A stretch of 64,000 bases of DNA from assembly GCA_001972305.1 (NCBI GenBank), contig BDDD01000707.1, positions 87,173 through 151,172 of the forward strand, given 5' to 3'. The translations under genes were made by a program, and so were the position numbers. Position 1 is the first letter of the stretch. Every line of letters begins with the position of its first letter. Shown here one piece after another: positions 42,385-55,589 of the stretch. Under the pieces are notes generated by a model. It was not told where the DNA came from, made no database searches, and saw nothing but the letters and a program-made list of their open reading frames with translations. The DNA is from Cephalotus follicularis. Taxonomy: Eukaryota > Streptophyta > Magnoliopsida > Oxalidales > Cephalotaceae.

Positions 42385-44191
42385 AATGCTTATTTAAAAG
42401 AGACGCCGTAGACCGATCACACCGCCACGGTAGGTGTCATGTTCTCCGTGCCAAAGAACATGCCCATGATACGTCATAGGTAGGGTTTTTTTCTGTATGT
42501 TATTATGCTAAAACATTGTTTTATTCTAAAACAATTCTAAAATGTACTTATGTATACTATCTCCAGACATATCTGAAATTATTTAAAAAGAATCGTAAAC
42601 ATACTTTAATACCAAAATCAAAATCAAAATCTGATCTGTATCTGAAATTTCAACATACTTCCTAAAGTGGAAGCCATGTCCAAAACAATAACACATTTAC
42701 GGTAACAGAAAAATATGCATATCCATGTCCGATGTAATAAAATTCATTTTAATAAGACTATTATCAAAACGAGAATATATGTATCAAAATATGAGTTTTA
42801 TTTCTAATAAAACCAGGAACATAAATCCGTTCAATAAAACGTACAAAATCATCAATTAATGAAAGTTTAATCGAAGGAGTACAAAAGAACGAAGAATCCG
42901 TACCTTAGCAGGTCAAAAATCTAAGCAATCTAGAATACCTAACAAAAGCACCCTAGAAGTGTCCTAAACTCCACCACGAATGATATTAAGACCTAAACAT
43001 ATGAGTCCAAACATCACATAACATAAAAAGTAGCAATTATCGAAACTGCCAGAGAAAGCGTCGACAGTTTGTTCCTAGGCGTCGACGGTTTCATTACAGA
43101 AAAGGGCAAAGCGTCGAGCAAAGAGTCGACTGACCACAGCACAAAACAATACAAAGCGGCGACGCTCAAGGAATAAGCGTCGACGATTTGCGTCGAACAC
43201 AGAATTCCAGTTGCAGAAAATAGTTTCAAATCCATGGCCACATATGATTTTTTCTTAAACACAATGCATAATTACCGACATGCAGGTTCTTCAGACGTTA
43301 TTTTTAAGTTCAAAACCCCAGATATACATATGATTACATACAAAAAGTAAAACACATTTTGAAACATAATTTTATGGTATATAAATAGTTTATGCAAACC
43401 TAACTACAATCCGAATTTTTCTGTGTATAAATCCAAAAATCAGTGACATATATATATCTATAACATGAATTCGTTGCTTTAAAAACCGGTGTATCAATTC
43501 AAACATGTAAGGAGAAGAAATACATAATGAATTCAAACAGCAGAAACTTATTTCAACAGGCCTCTAAAAACATGATCAAAACGAATTATAGCATGTTTGC
43601 ATTTGAAATTAACAGTTGATACATAAACTACATAATACATACTACAACTTTCGTTTAGAAATGACCTTCAAAAGACGTCAAAAACGATGCAGAAAAAGGC
43701 GTTCAAGCTGCTATGTTGGTTTATAAGAAATGCAGAAATGGGTTTTGAGTTTAAAACAATTTATCTGATTAATGCCAAATCCGTGTGTTTAATGGAAATA
43801 TCAGTGTTTGAAGACATTACCCAATAAACCAAAACGCGTCAGATACATAAGGAAGATCGGATAGCCAAAGGAAGAAAAGAATCCAACATTCCAAAAACAC
43901 TGTCACCGTCCATAACAATTAAGGAAGACGATCAAAGTGTCGCAGGTTTCTCAAAAAGCGTCGACGGTTAAACACTTAAATACAAAACGCGTTCATGTCA
44001 CACGTTTTGGCGTCAACGTGTCACTCAGCAACCAAAGCGTCGGCGGTTCTAATAAGAGCGTCGACGCTTTGTGCCCAGAAAACAAAAATAAAAGAATTTC
44101 AAACTAAAAATCAAAGCGTTCACAAACCATAGCATATATGAAAAGGTATAAACCCAACAATAAACATGTAAGCATAGAAACGGGATATTAC
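42385..44191 (-). repeat. LTR family F, partial copy
   Basis: Matches 14320-15975: CGATCACACCGCCACGG.AGGTGTCATG (42411-42443), AACGAAGAATCCGTACCTTAGC, CATCCACCACGA-type words and the terminal CGGGATATTACA (44191). GTCGACG word clusters at 43055-43195 and 43935-44070. The part corresponding to 13618-14320 is absent. Joined to Copia RT at 44192. Confidence 0.75.
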
Positions 44192-45385
44192 AGGTTTACA
44201 TCCACTAAAACTTCGCACATGGTGTGCAAGCTTCAAAGGTCTAGTTATGGTCTAAAGCAAGCATCTAGGAGCTGGAACATATGTTTTGATGAGGCTATCA
44301 AGTATTTTAGTTTCATTAAAAATGTAGCCGAGTCTTGTGTCTACCGGAAACAGGAAAACTCAGGTATCACATTCTTGGTACTATACGTGGATGACATTCT
44401 ACTCATTGTGAATGATGTAGGGATGTTGTAATCCGTGAACGTATGCCTAGCCAAGAACTTTACCATGAAGGATTTGGGAGAAGCCTCATAGATACTTGGT
44501 ATACAGATCTACAGAGATAGATCTAGTAGGTTGCTTGGGCTTTCCCAAAGCCAGTACATCATCAAAGTCCTGAAACGGTTCAGTATGGAGAATTCCAAAC
44601 GGGGCTTATTGCCAATAGGCCATGGAATTCAACTTTCCAAGAAGATATCCTCGCAGACATCTGAGGAAAGGACAGTCATCAGTCGGATGCCTTATGCTTC
44701 GACTGTAGGATCTATCATGTATGCCATGCTGTGTACTAGGCTTGATGTCATACATGCCTTTGGTATGACAAGTCGATTTCAGTCCAATCCCGGTATGAAA
44801 CACTCGGAAGTAGTCAAGGCGATCCTTCAGTACCTTAGATGGACTCATGATGCTTTCTTGATCTACGGTGGAGATAGGGAGTTGAAATTTGAGGGATACA
44901 CTGACTCCAGTTTCAATAGTGATCTGGATGATCACAAATCAGTGTCGGGATATGTCTATATCCTGAATGGCAGTGTTGTGAGTTGGAGAAGCTCAAAATA
45001 GGAGACTACGGCAGACTCCACTATAGAAGTGGAGTATGTAGCAGCCTCAGATGCTGTAAATGAGGGTGTTTGGATGCGTAAGTTCATACCTGAACTTGGA
45101 GTAGTTCCAACCATTAGTCATCATGTAGTTCCCTATTGTGACAATAATGGGGCTATTTGCACCAGCCAAGAAGCCCAGGTCTCACCAACGGTCCAAACAT
45201 ATCTTACGGTGTTATCATTTGATCCAAGAGATCATTGACAAGACATTGTGTTAGAGAGGGCTGCCTCAGAGGAAAATATAGCAGACCCACTGACTAAAGC
45301 TCTTTGTAGTGATGTATTCGAGCATCATCATAGTATGATGGGCTTAAACTATAGGGCTTCGTGGCTTGAGGACCAAGTGGGAGAT
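44192..45385 (+). mobile_element. Copia RT end and RNase H relic
   Basis: Plus-strand: STKTSHMVCKLQRSSYGLKQASRSWN..FDEAIKYF, the RT catalytic segment FLVLYVDDILLIVND (about 44371-44415), GLSQSQYIIKVLKRFSMENSKRGLLPIGHGIQLSKK, YASTVGSIMYAMLCTRLDVIHAFGMTSR and RNase H (EGYTDSSFNSDLDDHKSVSGYVYILN; TIEVEYVAASDAVNEGVWMRKFI). Ends in a polypurine tract AAGTGGGAGA before TGTTAGAG. Same pol group as the element at 55590 (Tork-like, tentative). Truncated and broken. Confidence 0.85.
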
Positions 45386-47500
45386 TGTTAGAGAGTGTGT
45401 GACCCGTCAAGCCATTAGGTGGTTGGATGCTCTTGTACTCTGCTCATTTTAAATACAGTCTTGTTCTATCCATGATACATTGTGCAAATTTTATTTAATT
45501 AATTGCATAAATGTATAGGTTTTGTCACATAATTGAAGCATGTCACTGCTTACATATATGGTTCCCTGTCACATCAAAGGGTTGGTTGTCGAGCCAAGGG
45601 CTATGAGAGCGACTTCCTTATTCCCTGTCACTAAACTGTTTCAAGTCATATGCTTAGTTATTTAGGGCATTTGTGAACTGGATAGACTTGCCTCTTATGC
45701 TTGCTCTCGAGAATGGGAGAGTGGAGTATCTCATTGCCACTTGGGTTGAACCCTAAAGCTAATACGGGATGTGTGCTCGGAGCATGTACACTGAACTTGA
45801 CCCACAATGGGAATTCTATTTGGATTGTCACAAATCCTGTGTCAGTAGAGTTTCTCATCTGAGATAGTAGTTTATAGGCTCTATAAGTTTAACATGTTTT
45901 GAATGGACTTGTTTGATCCTTAGACCTGAGTGGCTATTGTACATTACATAGAGACTGTCTGGCTTTGATTTCTGCCCTACCCAATTCTTTTGCGGGGCTG
46001 GCAAACAGGCAGCTTTTTGCTCTTACAGGATTTATGTTAATGTAAGTGAGTTCGCAACATGGGATCGTCACACCTGATGTGAGTGTGATTGGCTCTATAG
46101 TATATGTATTCATTGTGGACTTTGAAATAACTGGCCAGGTTATGACGAACTGGTACCTAGGGTTTCCGGAAAGGCTTGTCGATAGTCATGATGGTATTTA
46201 CAGATTTATAGATACCGGCATATCTAGGGTTGACACGTATCCTTACCCTAGGCCGTGATCGGAGCCGAGGATGACGATGGATTATAGTACACGATAACTA
46301 TTGTCAGGATAAAGTATCGGATATATCAGAAATGGACTTAATTGTTGAAATTAATCAATGGATTACTTTACACACCTAAAATGTGATTGTCATAGGTTCA
46401 GGGTCTTAAAATAGTCAAGGACTATTTATGGTAAGTTTACTCAAGAGCATGGTGTCTTAGTAACATACCATCGTTACCGATTTAATTCCAAACTTTCGGG
46501 TTCAGCCTCACGAGTATATGTATTGGATACATATATCATATAGTTTTCTAACGTGTGATGGGACATGTTATATATGTGGTGCATTAGTGATGCTACGTGA
46601 CTGATTAGTTGACATAACATACTAATATGATTATGGTATTAAATAATAATTGGATTATTAATCTCTTGTCCTCTATCTCTCTCTTGATTGGTTGCATGGC
46701 TAGCTGATTTTGAATCAAGCTTGCATGATGAAAGACGCATGCATTTTCTCTTTATGGAAGGCAACGAGTTTTCTTGATATGGAGACTCGTATGTTATGGA
46801 ACAACAAAATGGAAAACCCATATGTCATGTCTTTTAGAAATGGATATGGCGACATGAATGGAATGATATTTGTATTCATGGAATGAAATCCCATTAACAC
46901 ACTTTTCTATTATGGCTGGCTTAATGGTGATCCACAATTGGTGGATCATATCATTTGATGCATGAATGCATAAAAGAGACGGCAAAACACGTTTATATAC
47001 GTGTGTATGAACCTGGACGTTTTGGAGAGGCCAAAAACATGTTTTGCAAATGGAGAGAGAGCATTGTGCTATTTGTTCTTAGAGAAGAAAACAGAAAAGT
47101 GAGAAAACAATACCATATCACCACAGCTTGATTTCTATAGGTGGTGTATTGCTTCCATTGAGCACTACTTCTCCTATATTGATCCTAGTTTAGGATTAGA
47201 AATATAGGACTTGTTTTGTTATTCTGCTACTGTCTGTTCCTGAGTTAAAGCTTGAAGTCTCAGAACGGATTCTTGAAGGAAGGAGTTGGTTGCTTGGTAT
47301 AAACTCTATCCTTCTCTATATGTATATAAGTGATTGTTTGATTGGGATGTTGATTAGCGATGCTTGGATGTTTATGATCATTTATGGCGTTAGAATATGG
47401 GACGTTCTTTGTATTGGAGCCACTTTAATGAAAATTAAAGTTGAACATCCCATGTACGTAACGCCTAAAATGGCCAAAAATGAAGTATTCTTCTTTCAGT
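45386..47500 (+). repeat. Copia 3' LTR of the preceding relic
   Basis: Starts TGTTAGAGAGTGTG directly after the polypurine tract. Not alignable by eye with LTR E beyond the first bases, so a different family. The promoter/R-like block AGGGAGAGAGCATTGTGC.. ..GGAAGGAGTTGG lies near 47050-47290. The 3' end is not located; 47500 is approximate. No second LTR of this element is in the window. Confidence 0.55.
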
Positions 47501-48529
47501 ATGTATGCTAGATGGATGGACTATGGTATCTTTTATAGTTGAAAACAGTTTGAAATGGGAATCAAAGAGAGAATTGAGAGTTTAGGTTTATAGGCCTAAT
47601 TCCTTTTCTATCTAGATTCATGGGTTATGGGTATGGATCTTAAGGGTTAAAAATACTCTTAACTTGTTATCGACCTTAGGGTCTTATAACTACCTTTAGA
47701 TCGGATTTTAAACGGATTTAAATGATTTTAAAATGGATTTTTAGTGGATTCATGAACTGCTTGGTACTATGAAACTGGCGACGCTTTGGCTATAAGCGTT
47801 GACGCTTTGATCGTGCAAACTAGTGATTTTTACATTGAAACCTGTCGACGCTTATGGAAAAATAGAGAAACCGTCTACACTTTCGGCTAAAGAGTCGACA
47901 CATTGTGTGTTACATGAATGATTGACGCTTAGTGCACACGTCGACACTTAAGGCAAAACACCTTAACCGTTGACACCTAGCAGTAAGGCGTCGACGCTTA
48001 GGCCCTAACTGTTGACGCTTTGGGTGAAGCAGTCGACGCTTAGTGCCCTGTTTCAATTGAACCACACTGTTTTCACCCCCCTTTTCAATCTGAAATGGTC
48101 TTCTCTTCATCCAGATTCCATAGGAAGCCTCCCTAAGGGCTTGTAGCCTATGGAAATCCTCCTTTAACACCTTTGATTTCTAAATCAACTTTCAATGTGG
48201 AATTTTAAAGAAAATCAAACAAAAAGGGTTTTCATACAAATGGTTTTGAAAAATGGTTAGGATAGCTCAATTGGGACATCTAGACGCGGATATCCTAGTT
48301 GGACTTCCTTTCCATTGTCTTCAAACTCCGATAGGGACCAACAAATGGAAAATGGTTTTGGAAATGGTTATGGAAAATGGTCATGAATATGGTTATGGAA
48401 AATAGTTTGGATGGTTTTGACGGATGGATCCTATGTGATCCTTTATGGTTAGGTCCCTATCCTTTAAATGGAAATATGGTTATGGGCTATGGGTGTAAGC
48501 CCCCAATATATATATATATTTGTATTTTC
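47501..48529. repeat. LTR-like region (H), unclassified, with GTCGACGCTT array
   Basis: No coding domain. 47775-48035 contains about ten GTCGACGCTT / GTTGACGCTT words. 48350-48500 is rich in ATGGTTATGG and ATGGAAAATGG words. Probably parts of a Ty3 LTR upstream of the family A segment, but no LTR terminus is visible. Confidence 0.4.
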
Positions 48530-51151
48530 AACAAAAAAAAAAGCCATCAGGCGCATAAGACAAGTGTGTTATGCCCCGGGCGCATCACTTGCGCTAAGAA
48601 GAAAGAGAAGACAGAGTGTGGGAGAGAAAGCGAGAGAGAGCGGGAGAGATGGCGCTGGAGAGAAGGAACGACGTCGGGCAAAGCGACGATGGCCGGAGGA
48701 CGTGCGGTGCTCGCCTCAACCGACGGTAACTCTCTCTTCCTCCTTTCTCTTTCCTTCTTCTTCGCCAGACCGCCACTGTCACGCCACTGCCATTCGTTCC
48801 ACCGCCGGTTAGCATCACGGGCAGGTGCAGTCTTAACCTAGGAGGCCGGCTACACCTATTTCAGTGACTGGTTTGGCGCCATTCGGCCAGAAACGGCCGA
48901 ATTCAAACTGACGAGTTGACTCAGCGAACCAACTCGTTGTCGCCTTTGACCGTGCGTTTAGCGCCAAGTCTTGGCGAGTTAGGGGCATAAATGTGTTTGT
49001 CTGGTGGTTGTGATGTGTTTTATGGTGGTGGCCAGAGCTGTGGTTGACCGTCGAGTCAACTCAGTGAGTTGAACTCACTGGCCGACCGTGGCAGCGCATT
49101 CTACGATGAGTCACGGCGAGTCTCTGGCAGTGACGCGTAGAATTGATGGTTGTGTGGCGATTTCGGGTGGAGACCGAAGTTGTGGTTGACCAACGAGTTG
49201 ACTCAGTGAGTTGACTCACTGCTGGCTGTGACAGCGCGTTTCACGGCGAGTCGCGGTGAACCTCTGATGGTTTTGAACAAACCATCCAATGTGGAACCTG
49301 TTTATGGCGTGGCTGGAGTTTCGATGTGTTGCCCTGAACTCCGGTGACGACAATGTGTATTTGCTACATTTTTGTAAGTCATAACAGAATGTGTGATGGT
49401 TATTGCAATGATACGAGGAGAGAAAGAGAACTTCGTTGACAAAAGATGGAGCTGTGCTCGTGACAGCGAGTGAAGCTTAGAGGAGGTGGCAGTTCGTGGA
49501 TTCTGCTGCAAGTCCTCCCGACTCGCAAGCTCAACCGTTAACAGGTAGGTATACATATGTTCCGATGGTACGTGCTCAGATGGCTGTTGCCTTGACCCCA
49601 TTCGTATACGCCGGTATGGGACGGTAGTATACGAACGGTAGCTCACTAGAGTAGGTTATACTACTTGCATTGCATTCATGATTTCTAAATGGTTATATGA
49701 ATTTATATCTGTACTAGTTGTAATTATATGGATGCATGATTGTATATGTATATATATATATATACGAGTATACCGAATAGTATTGTTATGCAATGTTTCT
49801 ATGCTACCTCGTGCCCAAGAGGCCGAGGTATGTTTCTCTTCTACCTCGAGCCCAAGCGGCCGAGGGTAACTCATAAATGTCTTGGAATGATTTTCAAGGT
49901 TATGAATTGAAAGTGGTATTTGATTAACTACTTATATATGCTGGTAAGGGACAGTGTATATATCTAGAGCTAACCTCTTGATTGTTATTAGATGAATGGT
50001 ATAGTTAAGGACCGATGGATGGATACGATATGGTTATGGACCGTATCGTTATGGATCATGATGGTCCTAATTGTTTTGGTATGGCTATGATATAGTTACG
50101 GTAGGACCATGGTATGTATCCCTAGATGGTTGTTGTTGATCCTATTCTTATACGCCGGTATGGGACGGTTGTATACGAATGGTATATCACTAGCGTATGT
50201 GAATCTAGGGGAATGGTTGTAGTGGGCTAGAACCTTTGGGGTTTGGCATTGGCCTGTTAAAAATTGATGCTTGATTTGATCTCATTCATATACACCGGCA
50301 TGGGACGGTCGTATACGAATGGTAGATTACATGTTCTGTTGGATTATGGGTTATGGTGCATGACCTATATATTATGAGTTACATTGCTATGAATTGGCAT
50401 TAATGCATCTCTTGTCTTGCATATATCTCACATATTGTACACATGTCTACTGCACTTCTATATGTTCATTGCATATGCATATCCTACACAACCTTCGGGT
50501 TGCTGACCCATTGCATTGTATTGTAATGTAATGGGTCAGGTTCAGGTCCAGGTGACACGCAGCAGTGACCAGCCAGGTTAAATCGCAGGGTAAGGATTTA
50601 CCTCTCCTCTGACCTACTTTGTATAAATGTGATATTGTAAAAGGGCAGATATTGAATATGGATGTATTTATAGTTATTATATAAGAGACAAATGTAAAGA
50701 TGAAATAGAGATATGTTTATATTCAGCTATTGACCTGCCGGCTTGTGGCAGCACTTGTTTAATATGTGTGTTCATGTAAAGGACATGGAAGGGTCCATAC
50801 ATTGTGATATATTGCTGATTTCCTCCTACGGGAGTGTGATTGTTGAGGGCTGAAACCAAGATATAAACTGTGTTTTCTTTACAGGGCGATATAGTCCGAT
50901 AAACGAATACTTCATGCCGAAATTTCGGGAGATTTTAAGAGTTAGTTTTTATCTGGTTTGACTATTCCGCTGATGTTATAAATTGACTCTTCCGCTTGTA
51001 TGACTTTGATTTAAAGTTTTATATGTATAGCACTTTGGGACATGATTGATAAATGATATGGAGTATGAATTATGTTTGGTTGACGGACTGAATGGATGGT
51101 ATCTCACGCGTCGGATCGTGGGGGCTCGCCTTCGCGGTTCGGGGCGTGACA
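48530..51151 (+). repeat. Ty3 LTR family A, long piece to its 3' end
   Basis: Matches 2530-3380 (48580-49550) and then 400-1700 (49900-51150). Blocks: GGCGCATCAC..CCGACGGTAAC, TTCGGCCAGAA.CGGCC, multiple GAGTTGACTCAGTGAG palindrome-like words (48910-49240), GTATGGGA hairpins at 49601-49635, 49932-49961, 50144-50180 and 50284-50320, CTGCCGGCTTGTGGCAG, and terminal GGGGCGTGACA at 51151. The 5' end is not visible. Confidence 0.75.
49601..49635 (+). other. GTATGGGA-loop hairpin, LTR A type
   Basis: Outer arms TTCGTATAC (49601-49609) and GTATACGAA (49627-49635) are perfectly complementary; inner CCG and CGG pair around the loop GTATGGGA. Two further copies of the whole structure at 50144-50180 and 50284-50320; a relaxed copy at 49932-49961 has CTG/CAG inner pairs and TATATA arms. 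Confidence 0.8.
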
Positions 51152-52110
51152 GCTGGTATGGTACGACTATGATTGATGGATCATTATGGATTAGAACTTG
51201 TGGGATAACCCATTCATAATCTTCATTTCCATCATGAAGAATTATGGATGTAGGCCACATATTATTGTTATGGAATCCTCTCTTTTTGGGTGACTTGAGC
51301 AATCACCGCATTATGGACGAATATGCTATGGTATGGTTACAGACATTTCTTAGCTCTCAAAGATCTCTAAAATGGTATGGGCTAGTACCCTCTATAGGGT
51401 ACTAGCATTATGGTATTATATGGATTATGCGACCGGTGTTATCCTATGCACCATATGGCTATGGCACGGAGAGTGTATACACGATGGATGTACAATCTCG
51501 GGCTGGAGTGGCAGAGAAGTACTTGACCTATGGATTTATTGTCCCCATGGATGGTTATGGATTGTTTTATGGAGTCTCTACAGCCCTATGCCTTTTGATG
51601 TGTTTAGGACTAGCTAAGTATACCACCGCTTAGGGACGATTGGCATACCAAAGCTGTCCATAATTGGCATTCATGCATGTAACATGCCATGCATATATAT
51701 CTGTTATATCTGTTTCATACATAGCATATAGTGTAGCGTACACAGCCTTTGGTTGCTGACCCATTTTCGTAATGGGTCAGGTTCAGGTCCAGGAACAGGA
51801 GGTGCACCACTGTGAAGTAACTCGAGACGGATCGGGCTTTCCTGGCAAATATTGGTCAATGGTTTGGATTTTGTTTTCTACCTTGTCTATAAGAGTGGAT
51901 GTATAAGAGACATTTGTATTTAAGCTTTTGACCCACTGGCTAGTGGCAGCGCTTGAGATGTGTATGTTGATGTTATGGATATGGTTGGGCTTGTCTTTGA
52001 ATATTGATGTTATCTTCCGCATGCATATGGTATTTAAAATTTTAAATTTGTAGCATGTTTTGGAGTATGATATGTATGGATTGAATGGATGGTATATCCG
52101 GGGCGTGACA
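51152..52110 (+). repeat. Second family A LTR 3' segment
   Basis: Repeats the end blocks of LTR A: TGACCCATTTTCGTAATGGGTCAGGTTCAGG (about 51757-51787, a strong dyad), the hairpin CCACTGGCTAGTGG (51931-51944) and terminal GGGGCGTGACA ending at 52110. Joined to the preceding LTR A end at 51151. Region 51152-51680 is ATGG-rich LTR-like sequence; no primer site is seen. Confidence 0.6.
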
Positions 52111-52377
52111 ATAACCGAATATCAAGAGTGTAGAATCGTGGGCAGATTAGGGTCTTCTTCATTTCTCTTGATTTGGTAACTTATCATTTGGGGGAATATC
52201 ACCACGGCACGCCCACATTCCTTGACGTTTTCTAGGAGAAATTTTTTCCAGAAAATAATTTGGCACGCCTACTACGACTCTGGGTCAGATCAGAATATCG
52301 ATACGGATACACCAGTTAAGGAATACCGTTGTAAACACTCACGAGAGAAGGCAGATGAAAGTATAGAAGGACAAACT
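52111..52377. other. Unassigned 267 bp
   Basis: Between an LTR A end and LTR C start. Contains GGCACGC twice (52206 and 52262). No protein, repeat or primer site recognised. Confidence 0.3.
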
Positions 52378-53645
52378 TGTAACGACCCGAACTTGTTTAT
52401 TATATTTTATCATTTGCTCGATACTATTCGTATCTGATTTTATTTGACGAGATTAAAGTATTTTATAATCATCATAATTATTATTGATATGCATACATAT
52501 TTCTTTTATTTTTCGGGTCCGTTACGTTTGAATCTTAGGAATGTAGGGCCATTTTTATTATGGACCACATGGTTTTAATCCGCATGAACCACTCATTCAA
52601 CTTTGAACCTAACCCATATGACCCTTATCCCACAAAATCCCCCCTCACCTATACACAACCTCTCATTCTCACTGTTCCTTATCATTTTGTCTACTAAATT
52701 ATACTACACCACACATTATATACCTACACATATATTTTATAACACCAAGCACACAACACACATTTTTACTGGGCAAAACACAAACACAAAACACTCTCCT
52801 CTTTCTATCCTTACTGCCGAACCTGACAGATGCAAAAGGATGAAACTTTGAATCTTCTCTTGCTTATATCTTCTACTACGTCAACTCCATTGAAACTTGC
52901 TCAAACCGGTGGATTTTACACTTGAGTCTAACCTCCAATTTTTTTTGTTTTATCAACATCAAGCTTCAGGCATTTTGATAGAGTTTCTGTACCTAAAATG
53001 CTATTGATTACGCATAATATTACATGTATATTTGACTATTTAAACGGATTGGATGCTAACTTGATTGATAGTGCTAACTTAGGTTATTTGTTATTAATAA
53101 CCTAGAAATAGATTTAGGGTAAAATCATTGGAATGAATGGTTTTGAACTGTTAAGAGGACCCTAAAACACCTATATGAACTCTTAAAACTGGAAGAAAAT
53201 GATTTGAGGAAAGGTTGGATTGAAAATGTCTTGCAAAACTAAACCTGCATATGTTATTGCACTATTTAAGCGCTAGCGCTTTACCCAGAAGCGTCGTTGT
53301 TTAGTACAGTTTATACCTGAAAACCATGTGAAACCCGACCAAAGCGCTGACGCTTTGATGTTAAGCATCACCACTTAACTTGGTTTCAGTTTGGTACTAA
53401 GCGCTGCCAATAGATGTTAAGCGTTGCCAATAAGCGTTGATAAACAAAGCACCACCGCTTAGACTAACTGTCACCATGTAGTGTATTTTTCAAAGAATTG
53501 AACTTAAGGCCAAAACGTCTCCGTTTTCAACAGAAGCGTCACCGCTTAGAAACTATTTTACAAAAATTAAACTATTTCAATCACTTTCAAAACAACTGAT
53601 TGACTGGATCAATTCTTGAGAACACTCAAGTCTTTTAAATTGTTT
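52378..53645 (+). repeat. Ty3 LTR family C, second copy
   Basis: Starts TGTAACGACCC and shares blocks with 40064-41260 up to about 53240. From 53270 to 53550 it carries a GCGTC(A/G)(A/C)CGCTT array absent from the other copy. The right edge is where minus-strand chromodomain coding sequence of another element starts. Confidence 0.65.
53270..53550 (+). repeat. AAGCGTCACCGCTTA / GCGCTGACGCTTT array in LTR C
   Basis: About nine words (AGCGCTAGCGCTTT, AAGCGCTGACGCTTT, AAGCACCACCGCTTAG, AAGCGTCACCGCTTAG), several palindromic, at 20-40 bp spacing. Confidence 0.7.
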
Positions 53646-55589
53646 TCTCTCTGTAATGTTTCTTCATCTCATCTTCACGTTCCCAGGTAGCCTCCTTTAC
53701 CACTTGGTTTCTCCATAAAACCTTTACTAAAGAATGGTCTTGGTCCTCACCACCTGATCTCGGCGATCTAACACTCTCACAAGGACTTCTTCATAGGCCA
53801 GGTCTGGTAAGTCTTCATCAGACAAATCAATCGGGCTATCCCAGACATGAGAAGGGTCCGAGATGTACTTCCTCAACACTGAGACATACATCATGAATTC
53901 GAACCATCTCTGGTGGCAAAGCTAAACGATGTGCAACTGGTCCAATCCTCTGCAAAATCTCGAAAGGACTAATATATCGAGGATTCAACTTACCTCATCT
54001 GCCAAAACAAATAATTCCCGTGCAGGGCGATGCTCAAAGGAATACCTTATCCCCTATTTCAAACTTCATATTCTTACGGTGCTTGTCTGCATAGCTCTTT
54101 TGCCTACTCTAAGCTGCTCTCAACCTCTTCTGGATTATGTGCACCTTTTATGATGCATCATTTACCAACTGTGGACCCAACACTCTTCTTTCACCTACCT
54201 CATCCCAACATAAGGGTGTTCTGCATCATCTTCCATATAGAGCCTCATAAGGTTCCTTACCGATACTAGTTGGTAACTAGTATTATATGCAAATTCAATC
54301 AAAGTCAGGCGGGTATCCCAACTGCCCATGAAATCCATCACACAAGCTCGCAACATATCTTATAAAACCTATATAGCACGCTCAGACTGCCCATCAGTCT
54401 GAGGATGATAAGCGGTACTAAGTCTCAACTCAGTGCCCAATGCTGCTTGCAAGCTCTGCGAAAATCTCAATGTAAAACAGGGGTTTCTCTCGGATACAAT
54501 ACTAACGAGAGCCCCATGTAACCTAACAATGTCATCCACATATAGCTGTGCTAATCTCTCCAAGCTATAGTCCATACGTATTGGCAAAAAGTGTGCCGAC
54601 TTAGTCAGTCTGTCAACTATAACCCAATGGCATCTCATCTTCTCTGGGTCTGAGGAAGACCTGAAAACAAAGTCCATAGTGATATGTTCCCATTTCCACT
54701 CCAGAATGGGAGGAGACTGCAATAATCTAGAGGGGTTTCTGTCGTTCTACTTTTACTTGCTGGAAGATTAGACATCTAGCCACATATTTAGCTCTTTCCC
54801 TTTTCATGCCTCTCCACCAGTAATGTTGCCTCAAATATTGATACATCTTTCTGCTACCAGGATGCATCGTCCAAGCCGAACAATGGGTTTCTTATAAAAT
54901 TTCTCATTTAATAGGCTCTACATGTGGCACACATATCCTCTAACTAAACATCAGAGCACCATTTTCACTAATTTGGAAATCTATTCGAGAACCTTCTCTG
55001 ACCTGCCTCATAAGCTTTACCAGCCTCCAATCCTGGTCTTGGGCTTCTCTAATCTGGTCCACTAGCACCGATCTTACCCGTAGCGTAGCTAACATTCCAC
55101 CATTATCATCCATAGAAAACTCCACACCCGTAGACCTCAATTGTTCCAACAATGGCATATAGGTCTTCTATACATAAGCAAGGGAAATAGAGGATTTCAT
55201 GCTCAACGCGTTTGCCACTACATTTGCCTTGCCTGGGTGATAATCGATGGTGCAATCATAATCTTTAATCAGCTCAATCCATCTCCTCTACCACAAATTA
55301 AGGTGCTGCTGTGTAAATAAATACTTCAAACTCTAATGGTCAGTAAAGATTCCGCAAGGCTCTCCATACAAATAATGTCGCCAAATCTTTAGAGCGAAGA
55401 CCACTACAGCTAACTCCAAATTATTAGTAGGGTAGTTAAGCTCATGTATTTTCAATTGCCTCGATTCATAATCTAAGACTTTTCCCTGCTGCATCAATAC
55501 ACATCCCAAACCTTGCCTAGAGGCATCACTATAAACTACAAATCCACCACCAGGAGATGGAAGAGCCAAAACTAGTGCTATGGTTAACT
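53646..55589 (-). mobile_element. Ty3 chromodomain element pol relic, minus strand
   Basis: In minus-strand order: RNase H ([38 protein letters not shown], 55333-55569), integrase N-terminal zinc region (about 54750-54900), integrase core (WEHITMDFVF..LTKSAHFLPI..AYHPQTDGQSERAI, 54369-54722) and chromodomain tail (VLWRNQVVKEATWEREDEMKKHY, about 53650-53730). Interrupted at 55589 by a Copia LTR, so its RT should lie beyond the window. Heavily decayed. Confidence 0.8.

Noticed and set aside
43014-43262. 82-residue minus-strand frame in LTR F
   Set aside because: Spans the GTCGACG word cluster; not open in the solo LTR copy.
54369-54722. Possible live integrase gene on the minus strand
   Set aside because: Neighbouring domains of the same Ty3 element are present and decayed; it is a fossil piece.
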